This document shows, one piece after another, positions 11,130 to 22,296 of a stretch of DNA of 64,000 nucleotides (positions are counted from its first letter, which is position 1; each line of letters opens with the position of its first letter). The DNA is from Trebouxia sp. TZW2008 (taxonomy: Eukaryota; Chlorophyta; Trebouxiophyceae; Trebouxiales; Trebouxiaceae), in the NCBI GenBank assembly GCA_002118135.1, contig BDIU01000351.1, positions 1 through 64,000 of the forward strand. The letters are read 5' to 3'. The notes beneath the pieces are model-generated. The model ran no database searches. It was not told the origin of the DNA and saw nothing but the letters and a program-made list of their open reading frames with translations. The translations under genes and the position numbers were made by a program.

Positions 11130-14100
11130 TCATAAGTTGAACATGACTTTGATGGCCTTGGTCTCCACAGATCTCAGAGCTGTGTCAAAACCCTTGGCCA
11201 CCTCTTCTTCAGAGAAACCCAGGCGGTGGGTAATCAAAGGGAGCACATCCACTTTCTTGTTGGCCAGCAGACTCAAGCACAGAGGGTACTGCATCAGACA
11301 CCAGTCAACGTAAGGATTGTGGCTACTGTACAATACACACCAGTCAATGTAAGGAACAGTTGATGTCAGATATGTCTGCATGCAATGATGACATGTTGTG
11401 CACACATCAGGAAAAACCACACCAGATAGCAAACTGACAATCTAGTGCGTATCATTCCAACGTCAATGTGTGAACTTGAAACACGCTTGCTCTGACTGCG
11501 GCGCCAGAACAGATGCATCTTCAAGGAGGAAAAAGGCGCTTTGTCAGATGGACAACAATAAGTATGTATCACATTGAGATTCAAATCAATACCTGCCAAC
11601 TGCAGCACCAGACAAGGGCAAATGCATCTTCAGAGGGAAAGGAAAAGAGCTGAGGGAAAGAGGTGCTCACTGTGTTGGCATATCTGAAGCAGCCCAAGAC
11701 GTCCAACTCATGAACACCCACAGTTGACATGGGCAGGGTCATGTTGTCCTGCCCCATACCCACAACCACCACCTTGCCACCCATGCAGCATGATCTGATG
11801 GCAGTCTGCACAGTGGACTCAAAGCCCACGCAGTCAATCACTATCTCAGGCCCATATGGGCTCAACATCTTCTTCAGGTAGTCTGCAATCTCCTGAGGAG
11901 TGGCTGTCCTTGGGTGGCAGTAGGCCTCAGTGGCACCCATCTTCTTGGCTAATGCAATGTTCTGGGGGCTGATGTCGGTGATGGCCAGGCTGGTTGCGCC
12001 AAAGGACTTGGCTGCTGCCAGTGTCATCAGACCTGAACACAGTAGCACAGTTCATCAGTAACGCTACTGAAGTCACTTTCTGTGTAAGGCCATTGTCATC
12101 AGACCTGAGCACAGCAAAACGGTTCATTGACAACGCTACTTGAGTCAGCTCTTTTGGCTGCTGACATTGTCATTGACCTGAACGCAGTAACATTTCATCA
12201 ATGCTACTGAAGCCACTTCTTGTTTTGGGCTGCTATAGCGTGGTCAGACTGGAACGCGGCAAGACAACTCATCAACGACGCTACGTAAGTCAGCTCTGAT
12301 ATGCTGACAATGTTGTCAGACCTGAAGACACAGCACATTCATACTGTTGCTGAAGCCATCTCCTAGATGCAGTCTGGATGCACATGACATTGGACTGGTC
12401 TTGTCTTGTGTCTGACAAGCCACATGTATCTATGAAATGCCTAGTCAGTCTGAGTCAGTGTTTGCAAGCATGACTCGGGATAAAACATGTCAACCTAACA
12501 TTTGCTGACAGAATAGCAACCAGACACATGCCTTGCAAGTATGTGTGAATGACATGCGCCGTTCAACGGCTCAAAATTGAGCCAACTGGTTTGGCAGATC
12601 AAGGGCTTCAGCTGCTTATGATGTTTGGGGCTCATGCACAATTACAAGCGCAAGCGCTTTTGCTTGGACACAGATGGTGATGACTCTGTTGCAGGTTGAA
12701 CATGAGCAACCTCTGCTTCAAGCTTCAATAAACATCAAGTATGTATTCTGAACTGGCCAGAACCGTAACAGCTGCACACAGCAGCGCATGCGCGTGTAGT
12801 GCTGCTTGATCAGTCAGGCATGCAGAGCGAGACTGCTATGCTTGTGATGATAGTATCATGGAGCACATGGATCAACACAGCCATAGTGAATTTTGAGTGA
12901 GCGACGTGTCAGCGCTTTGCTGATACAGGTACTGCTCATGCATGACAGATCCAGGCACTGCAAATGCAAGATGGGCCACAGCACTGCAAAGCAAGATTAC
13001 TGGCTGCACTGTGAAAGCCTGAATGAGCAATGCAGCAGGAATATGAAGAGGCTAATCAGTCAGGGCAGCATACCAATTGGTCCCGCGCCCAAGATGACTA
13101 CATTCTTGCCAGGCTCAACCTTGCCTCTTCTGCAAGCGTGGATTCCTACAGATAGAGGCTCACACATTGCACCCTCCTCAAAGGTGACACCCTCAGGCAG
13201 CTTGAAGCAGAACTCTGCAGGGTGATCTATGAACTGCAGGAAGAAACAAACTGATTTGAGTCCATGTTTGTCTGTTTTGCCGGCAAAACCACAACAGGGT
13301 CGAGCTTCAGCCAAATGCGGGCTACACTGTGTACAGACAAGCGCCTGCAGGTCATTGTGAATGCTGCATAGACTTTGGTGCCGGTTAAGCATTTGCGAGA
13401 AGGCAAGACGCTGCCCAGAAGTATGTAAGCCTGGTGCATGGGCGTTTGGTTTCTTACGTTTGCCAGTGATCCATGAACAGGAGGAGTAGCAAAGAACTTG
13501 ATGTCTGGACACAAGTTGTAGCGCCCTTCCCTGCAGCACAAGATCCAGGTTCAAAGCAGCTCAAAGGTGATCACTTTCAAAAAGAGTTCAAGCAAAGTGT
13601 TGCCTCAAGCACACCTTGAGGCTCTGTTGGTCCAGCATGGCACACCGGGCTCAATAGCGACGTGATCGCCTACTTTGATGTCTCTGACACCAGGGCCGAT
13701 TTCCACGACAACACTGCACAAGCAGAGACCGCAGGGTGAGTCTGGCGAAGGTCAACAGCGTGCGGAGCTTCTGTATCAGTCACTGCAGGTATAGTTAAAC
13801 CGGCCAGACTCTTGCAATCACAGCCCGTCTGAAACAAAAATTGCGGGCTCACCCTGCTGACTCGTGCCCGATGACCATAGGCTCATTGACGACGAAGTCG
13901 GCAATCCGACCCTGGACAAAAGCATTTGCACCATCTAAAACACTTGATTTCGCACCGACAGAAGCCGCAAGCAGCACTTACTCTCTTCCAATAGTGCACG
14001 TCTGAGCCACAAATGCCAACTGCCTTGACTTCTATTCTGACTGTGCCTTCTTTAAGGGTGGAGGCCAGCGGGAACTCCTCATATCGCATATCATTCACGC

Positions 14101-14269
14101 CGTGCAATACAGCTGCATAGTTGGGTTGTGTCAGGGCGGTCCACTTCACGAACCCGTTTGATGCAGCATGGCCTAAGCCAGACTTGTTCCTGTGAAGCCC
14201 GCCCTTGTAGGGTGCACTGTTGGGCAACGACGAAGGTGGGACATCTCCCGTTAATGGAGTAGCCACCAT
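11130..14269 (-). CDS. SDH: Sorbitol (polyol) dehydrogenase, MDR superfamily
   Basis: The gene starts at ATG 14269 and stops with TGA at 11130-11132. Exons give the medium-chain dehydrogenase order: [11 protein letters not shown] (catalytic zinc Cys), VIGHESAG (zinc His-Glu), [60 protein letters not shown], the nucleotide-binding [21 protein letters not shown], then [15 protein letters not shown] and the C-terminal [15 protein letters not shown]. The family oxidises sorbitol or xylitol to the ketose with NAD+, normally in the cytosol. The lobe after EPGVPC reads WTNRAS, so the structural-zinc cysteines of alcohol dehydrogenases are mostly absent, as in other polyol dehydrogenases. The N-terminus has about 50 extra residues before the conserved [10 protein letters not shown]. 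The real start could be later. The exact substrate is not shown by sequence. Confidence 0.9.
12010..12365. repeat. Five copies of the SDH splice-acceptor region
   Basis: The genuine acceptor (CAG|GTCTGATGACACTGGC on the coding strand, near 12033) and about 60 intronic bases upstream recur downstream in the intron, near 12095, 12165, 12235 and 12305. Each copy keeps TCATYRGACCTGAAC and CATCARYRACGCTACT on the plus strand. Spacing is about 70-75 bp and the copies vary. Confidence 0.75.
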
Positions 14270-15048
14270 GTTGCTCTCCTGCCCAGATGGCCCTACAACT
14301 TATGGACAACCATACGCCCTTCTTCAAGTTTGCGAAGGATCAAAACGAGCATGCCTGGGCAGTTGTGCTCAAAGCTCCAAAACCTAGTTTCGTAATTGTA
14401 AATTAGATTCAGGTTCTTTGCAAGTTACGTCAGAAACGTCTCACCCAAGTTGCTTCATGCTGATGCATTGCTGGATTGTTCCTGAAAGCCGTGCGATCAA
14501 AGGCATGCGGTGGAGCAAGGTGCTAGGCAGGGCTTGGGGTTTGTCGGCGCCTGCTGAGGCCAGGTGAAGTGCGAAAAAGCCTCATCACGCATGCATCATG
14601 ATCATGCTGACAGCAGTGGTGCTGGCAATGCTGCAAAGACTATCGAAATGCAATACTGTGAAAGCCAAAAGTGAAGGCTCTGCGCGAAGGTTCTAAGTCC
14701 ACACAAAGGACCACATTGACAGTGTATGCCACACTACTAATGCAGATATACTCATTCTTTAATAACATGGCAGGAAAAGCCATGTTGCCATGTTATTCAA
14801 GCCATGTAAATCTTGGTACTTAGCAGCCAAATGCTGAATACACGTGGTCAAAACCATATCCAGAAAAAGCACATTGACAGGACTTGCACATGACACATAG
14901 CGTCGAATGTTGTTCAACGTATTTCACAGACAGACTGACGTATCACAAGCTATATACCAGCAACTCAAACAATCATTTGCCAAAGTTTGCTGCATCAAAA
15001 AGGTACAGCAACATGGAGCATTGGATTGGCGCTGTCAAAATTGCAGTG
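14270..15048. other. Intergenic region between UAP56 stop and SDH start
   Basis: The stretch holds the SDH promoter side and the UAP56 3' UTR. The one notable structure is a perfect 12-bp inverted repeat at 14761-14797. No further gene was seen. Confidence 0.45.
14761..14797. other. Perfect 12-bp inverted repeat (hairpin)
   Basis: AATAACATGGCA (14761-14772) and TGCCATGTTATT (14786-14797) are exact reverse complements around a 13-base loop. It sits between UAP56 and SDH. It could be a small structured RNA element or the remnant of a transposon end. Function is unknown. Confidence 0.5.
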
Positions 15049-18000
15049 TCACTCGTCATGGCGGTACAGCTCCTTGTCAATGTGGTCTGGCAATGTCGTA
15101 ATGTCCACATCAAATCTCTCTTGGACCTGCACAAGAAAACAGCGGTCAAAACCATGACTTGCAGCTCTGTCTGATGCATAAGCAACTCAACTACCAATTA
15201 CCTCATCTGACTAGCAAGGACAGAGACACACTGGGCAGCATGTACCTGATTGAGGACCTTGGAGTCCTCCTCAGATGCTACAAAAGTGATAGCAAGTCCC
15301 TTGGTTCCAAAACGGCCAGCACGCCCGACCTAGCATACAGCAGTCAGTCAGAAATAGACAGTCTTTGTATGGAAGGAATGCTTGAGCAGAGACAAATTGC
15401 AGCAGGCAGTTGTTGCTTACCCTATGTAGGTATGTGTCAGCACCATTGCCATGCTTGATGTCTGTTTCTGGCATATCATAGTTGAACACCACGTTGACTC
15501 CCTCTATGTCAATGCCGCGCCCAATCAAGTCTGTTGACACCAGAAGCCTCTTGGCACCCTTCTTGAAAGTGCTGCACACCACAAGAAAGCCTGAGCAGAT
15601 GCAGAGAAATGTACCTACTGAAAAACAGTCATGGCAACAGGACACAGCCTGTCATTTTCAATACTGCTCAACAAAGCACAACCTTCAGTGCTGCACAGGG
15701 ACTACGCACATCAGCAGAGCTCTGACAGCAGCTGGTCTGATCTAGAAGTCATCTGAGTGCTGACCAGATGATCTACGGAAAAGTGGTATAAGCTACAGCA
15801 ACATCATACATGACACAGACTAGTGCAATGGCCGTGTGTCATGTGAGCTTACTTGTACACGTCAAGCCTCTCTGGCTGCCTCATGGTGGATGTGATGACA
15901 CATGCTGGAAACTGGCAACTCTCCAGCAACTTCCCAAGCGTCTCAGCACGCTTTGCAGACTTGACAAAGATGACAACCTGTGACAAAGCAAGTTGAGCTA
16001 ACCAGTTAGATGTAATTGAAGAGCTTGCTCCTTGGGCCAGTCACATCTACACTAGGCAATGCAGAAAACAGATTCACAAGCTAGTAGTCCAGCCACTCAA
16101 GTCCTGTTGATCAAGCATGTGCACAAGCAAGATCACAGACATAGCATAGACAAGGCAAGTCAAGATGGCAGAGCCATGCTGCAGAAACTGCAAACTTGTC
16201 AACTACAGTCAAGGACCTGTGCATGCAGATGACATGAAATGTGACTGTATTTGATGATGGTGATGATGAAGCCTCATTCGCACCTGGTTGAAATCTAGCT
16301 GATCCAACAAATCCATGAGCCTCTTGTTCTTGCCATCCTCGCTCAGCATTGTGTAATGCTGTACCAGCCCATGCAATGTAAGCTTGGACTCATCATCCAC
16401 ATACACCTCCACTGGCTGCACCCAATAGTTTGCCAGTCAGCACCCTGTTGTCACCTTTTGTCTGTACCCCTTGACCTTTCAACGCACTATGCTGATTTTG
16501 GCAAACACAGCACGTGCACTGAACACGTGGATCAACACTTGCAGGGCAAAAGGCAATGAACAGCAGAAAGTACTGATTGCAATTGCCAAACTCCTTTGGC
16601 AGTTGCTTTCTAGGGTGCAGAATATCACAGCATGCAATCATCATAGCATTCAGATGCAATTGCCAAAGGGTTTTGGCAATTGCTTTCCAGGGTGCAAAAT
16701 GTCACAGCATGCAATCATCAGCTGTAGCAAACAAATGCACAACATCGTCAGAATAGAGCTGGGCAAGACTGCACAACCCTGACACGCCGGCGCAGGAGTT
16801 GCCTTCATCAAAGAGCTATCACAACCCATTTTCCTTCATGGACAGCTTGCCGGACCATACTTCTGGGCTGTTGTAGGCATAGCTGCAGAATGGTTCTGCT
16901 GAGAGATTGTGTTGCTTGGTCCTCTCATCACACTGCCCAGAGTGAACGAAATGGTCCCATCATACTGCCCAGAGTGAATGACATGGTCCCATCATGATGC
17001 CCAGAGTGAGACGACATGAACGCAATGCTGTCCAGAGGAAGGGATGTGACAGCCTTGGTATTGGGGTGACTGCTTTCATGTGACTGCAAACCCCCAAAGC
17101 CTTGCTGTTGGCGCTGAGATACAAGTTGATGCTGGGGAGGCAAATGCTGCACATGTTGAACTGACTCAATGCCACCGCTTGTAGTTTCTGCTGGCAGCTG
17201 GAAGTGCAGTTGCCACAGAAGCTGCTTGGAGCTTAGGCAGCTGAGGCGCCAATAGAATGACTCACGTTGTCCATGAACCTCTTGCACACGGGTCGCATTG
17301 TGTCTGAAAGGGTGGCTGAGAACATCATCACTTGCTTGTCATGGGGGGTGGCTTTGAAGATTTCCTGAACATCTTGCCTCATGTCTGCAGAAGAAGCAGC
17401 AAAGTGAGGAGACAGGCTTCTAAAGTCATGACCAGCTGTGCCAACAACAATGTGAGGACTGAGCGTCTCGCTTTCCAAAGTCTTGAGGCCTTCACTGGCA
17501 AGTGATGAACAGGAAAGACGCATGATGCTTTGGCTGTTCTCACCTATACTTTCCAGCATCTTATCACACTCGTCTAGGACAAAGTGCCTCACATTTGCCA
17601 GCTTCAGAGCCTTCTTCTGGATCAGCTGCAGCACCAAGCTTATCAGGCACAATGATCACTGGAAGATACATCTGAGCAGCACAGATGAGCTGATTCAAAA
17701 ATTCTTGCTTACCGCCTTGATGCGACCAGGTGTGCCAACAACAATGTGAGGACTAAGCGTCTCGCTTTTCAATGTCTTGATGTCCTCTGACTCTTGCACA
17801 CCTCCAAAGAAGGTGGCCACTCTAGGCTTCTCAGCCATAGACTCGTTGAAGCGTGAGAACTCACTGGATATCTGCAAAGACATGCCAATGTACCTTACAC
17901 ACTGTAGAGGTCAGAAAGTTCCAGGTAGCCACGCAAGCACATGGTAAACGGCCTACCTGGAAGGCAAGCTCTCTGGTGTGAGCCATGACAAGAGCCCCGA

Positions 18001-18449
18001 CCTTTGCCAGCTTAGTTGCATCGTCAGTCTCAACTTTGATTTGCTGCAAGATCGACAACACAAAAACAGCAGTTTTGCCCATTCCTGACTTTGCTTGGCA
18101 CAGGACGTCTGAACCAATGGTAGCGCTAGGTATACACTGATGCTGGACTGCACAACACATTGCCACAGTCAGCAAGAGTCGTTCTGGTGAACCTTCTCGA
18201 AGCGAAACGTCGTGAAAGACGAGGGATCTGAGCATCACCTTCGGAAGGGTGCTCAAAAGCATTTTTGGTGATTGCTCTTAGAATTTCTGGCTTTAGCAGA
18301 AACTCTTTGAAACCAGCAGTGTGCAAGCCAACGTAACCGCGCTTGGCCCCGTCTTCTCCTTTTGCAGCCTGATCTGGCTCACCAGCTTCTTCCTCCTCGT
18401 AATCTACCAACTCCTCCACTGCCTCGTTGCCGTTCACGGGATCTGCCAT
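15049..18449 (-). CDS. UAP56: DECD-box RNA helicase UAP56/DDX39/Sub2
   Basis: ATG at 18449 ([20 protein letters not shown]) and TGA at 15049-15051. Exon 1 (18239-18449) ends in phase at EHPSE and joins [14 protein letters not shown]. Helicase motifs in order: AKSGMGKT (Walker A), AHTRELAFQ (Ia), VVGTPGR (Ib), VLDECDKML (II, the DECD form diagnostic of this family), FSAT (III), VVIFVKS (IV), [20 protein letters not shown] (V) and DTYLHRV (VI). The end is [23 protein letters not shown]56 acts in spliceosome assembly and in TREX-dependent mRNA export in the nucleus. Oddities are MRQPERL in place of the usual RGM(P/S)QEERL, and about eight extra residues (around IKHGNGA) before DTYLHR. An intronic pseudo-copy of the motif Ib exon lies at about 17395-17475. 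Confidence 0.93.
16585..16720. repeat. Two-copy tandem repeat in UAP56 intron
   Basis: TTGCCAAA..TTTTGGCAATTGCTTTC..AGGGTGCARAATRTCACAGCATGCAATCATCA is present twice, about 70 bp apart. It does not match a neighbouring exon, so it looks like plain intron tandem duplication. Confidence 0.6.
16925..17010. repeat. Three-copy ~30-bp minisatellite
   Basis: Units of the form ATCAYACTGCCCAGAGTGAA followed by YGAMATGGTCCC occur three times in a row, the last diverged, inside a UAP56 intron. Confidence 0.65.
17395..17475 (-). pseudogene. Decayed duplicate of the UAP56 motif Ib exon
   Basis: The translation [17 protein letters not shown] repeats [17 protein letters not shown] of the genuine exon (about 17705-17785). 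The key TPGR is changed to TAGH, and the following residues are lost. It lies downstream of the true exon, in an intron. If it were spliced in, the helicase would be disrupted, so it is most likely a non-functional exon copy. Confidence 0.75.
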
Positions 18450-18816
18450 TCTTATCCTTGAACTTGTGGGTAACAGCAATCACTCAATGCAAGCTATGTC
18501 GACAGAGCGATGGAGTCAGGTCCCGCAAGCAAGGTGTCGAGATTGCAGCAGCCAGCGTCACAAAAGGCTGAGCACGAAAACGAAGAAGTGCGCGAATTCA
18601 CATGCACTGCACGCTGGTTGCAAGTTTCATGAGCGAGCAAATGCGCGTTTTGCCGCTGGACGAAGCAACACTACGAGCATGTCACGCTAGCATTCAGCAC
18701 AGCAGCTGACCCCGCAGGACCAGCGCAGACATTGGCGCCTCACGAGCTGTTCCTAGTGATCTGCGGCTTCGCTGATCTGGAAGTTTACAGTCTCCTCGTG
18801 TTCACTTGACGCCGAA
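18450..18816. other. Divergent promoter region
   Basis: These 367 bp separate the ATG of UAP56 (minus) from that of the plus-strand gene at 18817. Both promoters must lie here or in 5' UTRs. No TATA-like box or repeat was recognised. Confidence 0.4.
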
Positions 18817-21246
18817 ATGGCCCTTGTGGAATACAAGAGTGATCAGGGCTCAGGTATGTAGTGCGACGCGTTGTGGGCATGCATAGGGTTCAGGCGTATT
18901 TGGCGTAACTGCATAAACATCTCAGACGTTGACGCAGGCAGTTCTGGTAGCGATAGCGATCAGGGCTCGCAATTCTCGGACAGCTCGAGCAGCGACAGGT
19001 TGGTCATGTTTGCTGCATTTGATTTTGCATACATGCATCAGTCAGGCTCTCAACACTGCAGATTGCAAAATCTGCTTTGCCTGGAAACATCCCACAAGTT
19101 AGGATTTCAGCTGCGCCGTTTCCTGCTTAGTTCTGCTTGCTGTCGTCATCCATATATTGACGAGATGGCACAGGACAGATAGGGTCCAATGACTTACACT
19201 ATTTTGCTGTAGTCAGGGCTCAAACAAGCGCCGCAAGACTGTTCCAGCAAGCACACTGCAAGATCATGAAGTTGGAGTACAAGGTACTCATTCTGTCTGC
19301 TTTTGCAGCATTCAGTCATTATTGCTTGAGCTCATTCAATGCCTGACATTTGTACAGCAAGTCTCCATCATTTGACACCCTCCAAATGACCTCAAAGCAC
19401 CAATGCTATAAGTAGCACTATTTACGCAGGCCCAGTCCCTTCTGGTCTTCCATCTGCCCTGTCAGCTCTGGACGCACTTGAGGGTCCACCCACATATCTC
19501 ACTCCAGAAGCTACGCGCCCTTTGGCAAGCTCAGCGTATCATGGCAGACTAGTGCAGTCAGGTAGACTCCTGCCCCTCATACCTTGCAGCCAAAGTCTGC
19601 TGTTGCTGCATGTATGTCAGATCCGGCTCATCTCCAATTGAGCACAACATTTGGTACTGTGAAGCGACTGTCACGCGAGCACCTATGCCATCAAACACTC
19701 TCTTTAAAAATTTGTTTATGCTTGTTGCCACAGCTGTTCAGGCGTGACAACCTGCAGCTTGACAGCTGTTATTGCTGTCTGCGTGTTGATGCCATGAGTT
19801 TGCTGCAGCAAAAGCAAGCAATCAAGATGGCAATGCGCAACATGTCAAGCGGGATAAGAAGACAGGCTATGCACCAGGAGAATGGGACATCACCAAAATG
19901 GCGCCCAAGCTCAAGGGTCAAGCGTATGTAGCAAGCTCACAACTGATCTCAATAAGCCTGTACAAATTGTTGTTGTCAGCAGCATCCATTGCAGCAGAGT
20001 GCGACAGGACAAGCATGAGGCTTGCACAGGCTGTGCTGATGCTGTAATGGAAGTCTTGACACTCTTGATCAGTGCATCAGTGCGGTTCAGCATGTATGCA
20101 GCTTGGGTTGCTCAAAGACAGCTGCTCAATAAACATATGTACCTCACAAAGCCTTTGAGCCTAGATAGCATGCAATTTGATAGATAGATAGAGCATATAT
20201 CAGTATCGATAGTTGCTGTGCACATGCACGTCAAGCCGTTCCTTGCAGGGGCTGATCCTTGCTGTGCGTGCATAGAAAGCTAGTGTGTTGGGCTAGCTGA
20301 TTGGCTTGTCAATGTGCAGCAACTGTCAGCTTTGGGAATGCGTAGCAAAACTCAGCTCGCAAATGCGCAGTGGAATGTCTGCAGGCCAGCTGCACCTGCT
20401 GGAGTAGTGTCAGCAGCTCCGGTGCGATACAAGACCGATGATAGAGTGGACAGCAGCATTGTGACAGCAGCACAAGTTGCCATGTTAGGTATGGACATGG
20501 TCCCTGCTCATGCTTGTGCTGGCCCATGTGTGCCTTTTAGTCTGTTGAGTGTGGCAAGTCTTTGCATCCTTCAGTGTAGACGTAGCACCTGTGCGTGTTG
20601 TGCGCCTACAAGTGATGCTGCTGCATATATGCAGGGCTGTCATGACTGCATGGCACATCCCAGACAGAATGCGCCAAGCCCATTGCAGAAAGCTGCATTT
20701 GCATGCTTTGCATGATTAGGTTGAGGGATGCCTGGGGCACCTTGATCTACAGATAATGCCATCATTATGGTGCTTGTAGCATCTAGAGCAATTTGTATGG
20801 GGCAGCTTGAGTCCCAAAGACTTGAATCAAGGAAGTGCTTGTCAGTCTTGATGACAAAAACAAATCTAACAGGATCAAGCACAATCGAGATTGGAACTGA
20901 CTAGGCCTTTGTCATCTTCAGCACATCAATGCTCTTTTTGTAGTTTCTGACAAAGATTTTGATTGCTTCAGGGGGTCAATGGGCATCAAAGGCAGACGCT
21001 GCTGAGGATGGAGACAGCAGGTCAGGTCCTCAACCAGCATTGGCAGCAGACTCCAAGCCTAAAAGGAGAACCACATCAGCAATGGGTGTGACAGATTTCT
21101 TGGACAAGGGTCATGGAGGCGCACAGCTGCCCAGGAAAAAGCAGGACAGGAAAGACATGGAAAGGTCCAAACGAGAGCGCGGTCAAAGCAGTCACTCTGC
21201 TTGGAAGAGTGAAGCAGAGATGGTCTTGCGGCAGCAATATGATTGA
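18817..21246 (+). CDS. Unrecognised Ser/Asp- and Lys/Arg-rich protein
   Basis: ATG at 18817 (MALVEYKSDQGS) joins by in-phase GT-AG introns to an acidic Ser/Asp stretch (DAGSSGSDSDQGSQFSDSSS), then QGSNKRRKTVPAST, a Pro/Leu segment (ALEGPPTYLTPEATRPL), KTGYAPGEWDITKMAPKLKG, a piece with APVRYKTDD, and a last exon from about 20971 to the TGA at 21244-21246. That exon is basic (KPKRRTTSAMGVTDF, LPRKKQDRKDMERSKRERG) and ends AWKSEAEMVLRQQYD. No family was recognised. The charge pattern and KRRK/KPKRR clusters suggest a nuclear, largely disordered protein. Exons around 19740-20520 are the least certain. It is divergent from UAP56. Confidence 0.6.
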
Positions 21247-22296
21247 AGGCTGCAATCACATTTGTCACTGTGTGCCTTGTACTGTGGGGTGATCCGTTTC
21301 ATGCTGTGAACAGCTGCTGAATCACAACTATCAAGTTGCGTGTCTGAAAAACTTGAGTGCGGTATACATGCACATCAGGGACTGCAAGACAGATCAACCT
21401 CAGCCGTTCAGTTCATTGCCAAGCATCAAATGCTGCACATGGCTACAGTAAACTCTCTTTGTAAGGACACTCGATGTAAGGACAATCTCGATGTAAGGAC
21501 AATGCCTTTGGTGACCAATCACTGCATACGGACTGCAATGGTCCCTCTGAGTAAGGACAATTCGGTGTAAGGACAAGTTTCTTGGTACCCAAAGCAGCCG
21601 TTACAAAGAGAGTTTACGGCTTTGTTCTAGTACTGGAAGGAGTCAGGATGCACGCGTACGGTTCTGTCGAAACCAGGGCTGCCCTTGCAGCAATTGGGGG
21701 AACAGGAGCCCTACAAAATATGCAATGCATTGTTAGCTCAGTTATAGTGCACAAAAAAATGCTTTCACACAAGGGCAGCACACCTTGCAGTGATGACACA
21801 TGCGCAGTGGTTTGTCCATCACCACAAGTGAGTGTTGCTTTGTACAAGCTGTCTGGGTGTTACTCAAAGGTCAACGAAAATGGTCACAGCAGATGTAGCT
21901 CTTGTGAGTCATTTTTGACCGCGCACTGCTGCAACGGACTACCTGAGTCTGCGGACAAGACTGAGGTTGGCATACATTTTTGGTGGTGTGACAAGAACTT
22001 GCCAGCGTGCGTCTGTTCAAATTGCTGGTACCGTTTGTCAACATACAGTGCTAGCGTGCCAGCAAGATCCCATGCACGATGGGCCGGTCGCTGAAACCGG
22101 GTTCCTGATCTGAAGCGTTGTGACAAATTGAGCATAAACTTGCCTGTAAACGAAATTGAAGGATACCGCTGAAACACAACATTGACTGCTGACTGTCAGC
22201 TTATACACGTGTAAGCTACTATACATTGGCAGTCAGAAAGAGAAAAGCAGCGTTGATCTGATGCAATGTTTCAGCATCTGGACTAGGCAGACGAAG
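21247..22296. other. Convergent 3' region with a MITE
   Basis: This lies between the stop of the plus-strand gene at 21246 and the PIE1 stop at 22297. It contains a complete MITE (21446-21617). The rest (21620-22296) shows no convincing exon or repeat and is probably 3' UTR and spacer. Confidence 0.45.
21446..21617. mobile_element. pogo/Tc1-like MITE, copy 2
   Basis: The ends carry perfect 17-bp inverted repeats: GTAAACTCTCTTTGTAA at 21448-21464 and its reverse complement at 21601-21617. The left flank is TACA, which fits TA plus CAGT-type ends. The last bases on the right are altered. Inside are five GTAAGGACA motifs arranged near both ends. This is the best preserved member of the family. 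Confidence 0.85.

Noticed and set aside
12893..13225. Plus-strand frame of 110 codons over the SDH intron and exon
   Set aside because: It is antisense to the GAGPIG exon, whose minus-strand translation clearly matches the dehydrogenase family.
20170..20192. GATA repeat as a microsatellite of note
   Set aside because: Only about three units; common by chance.
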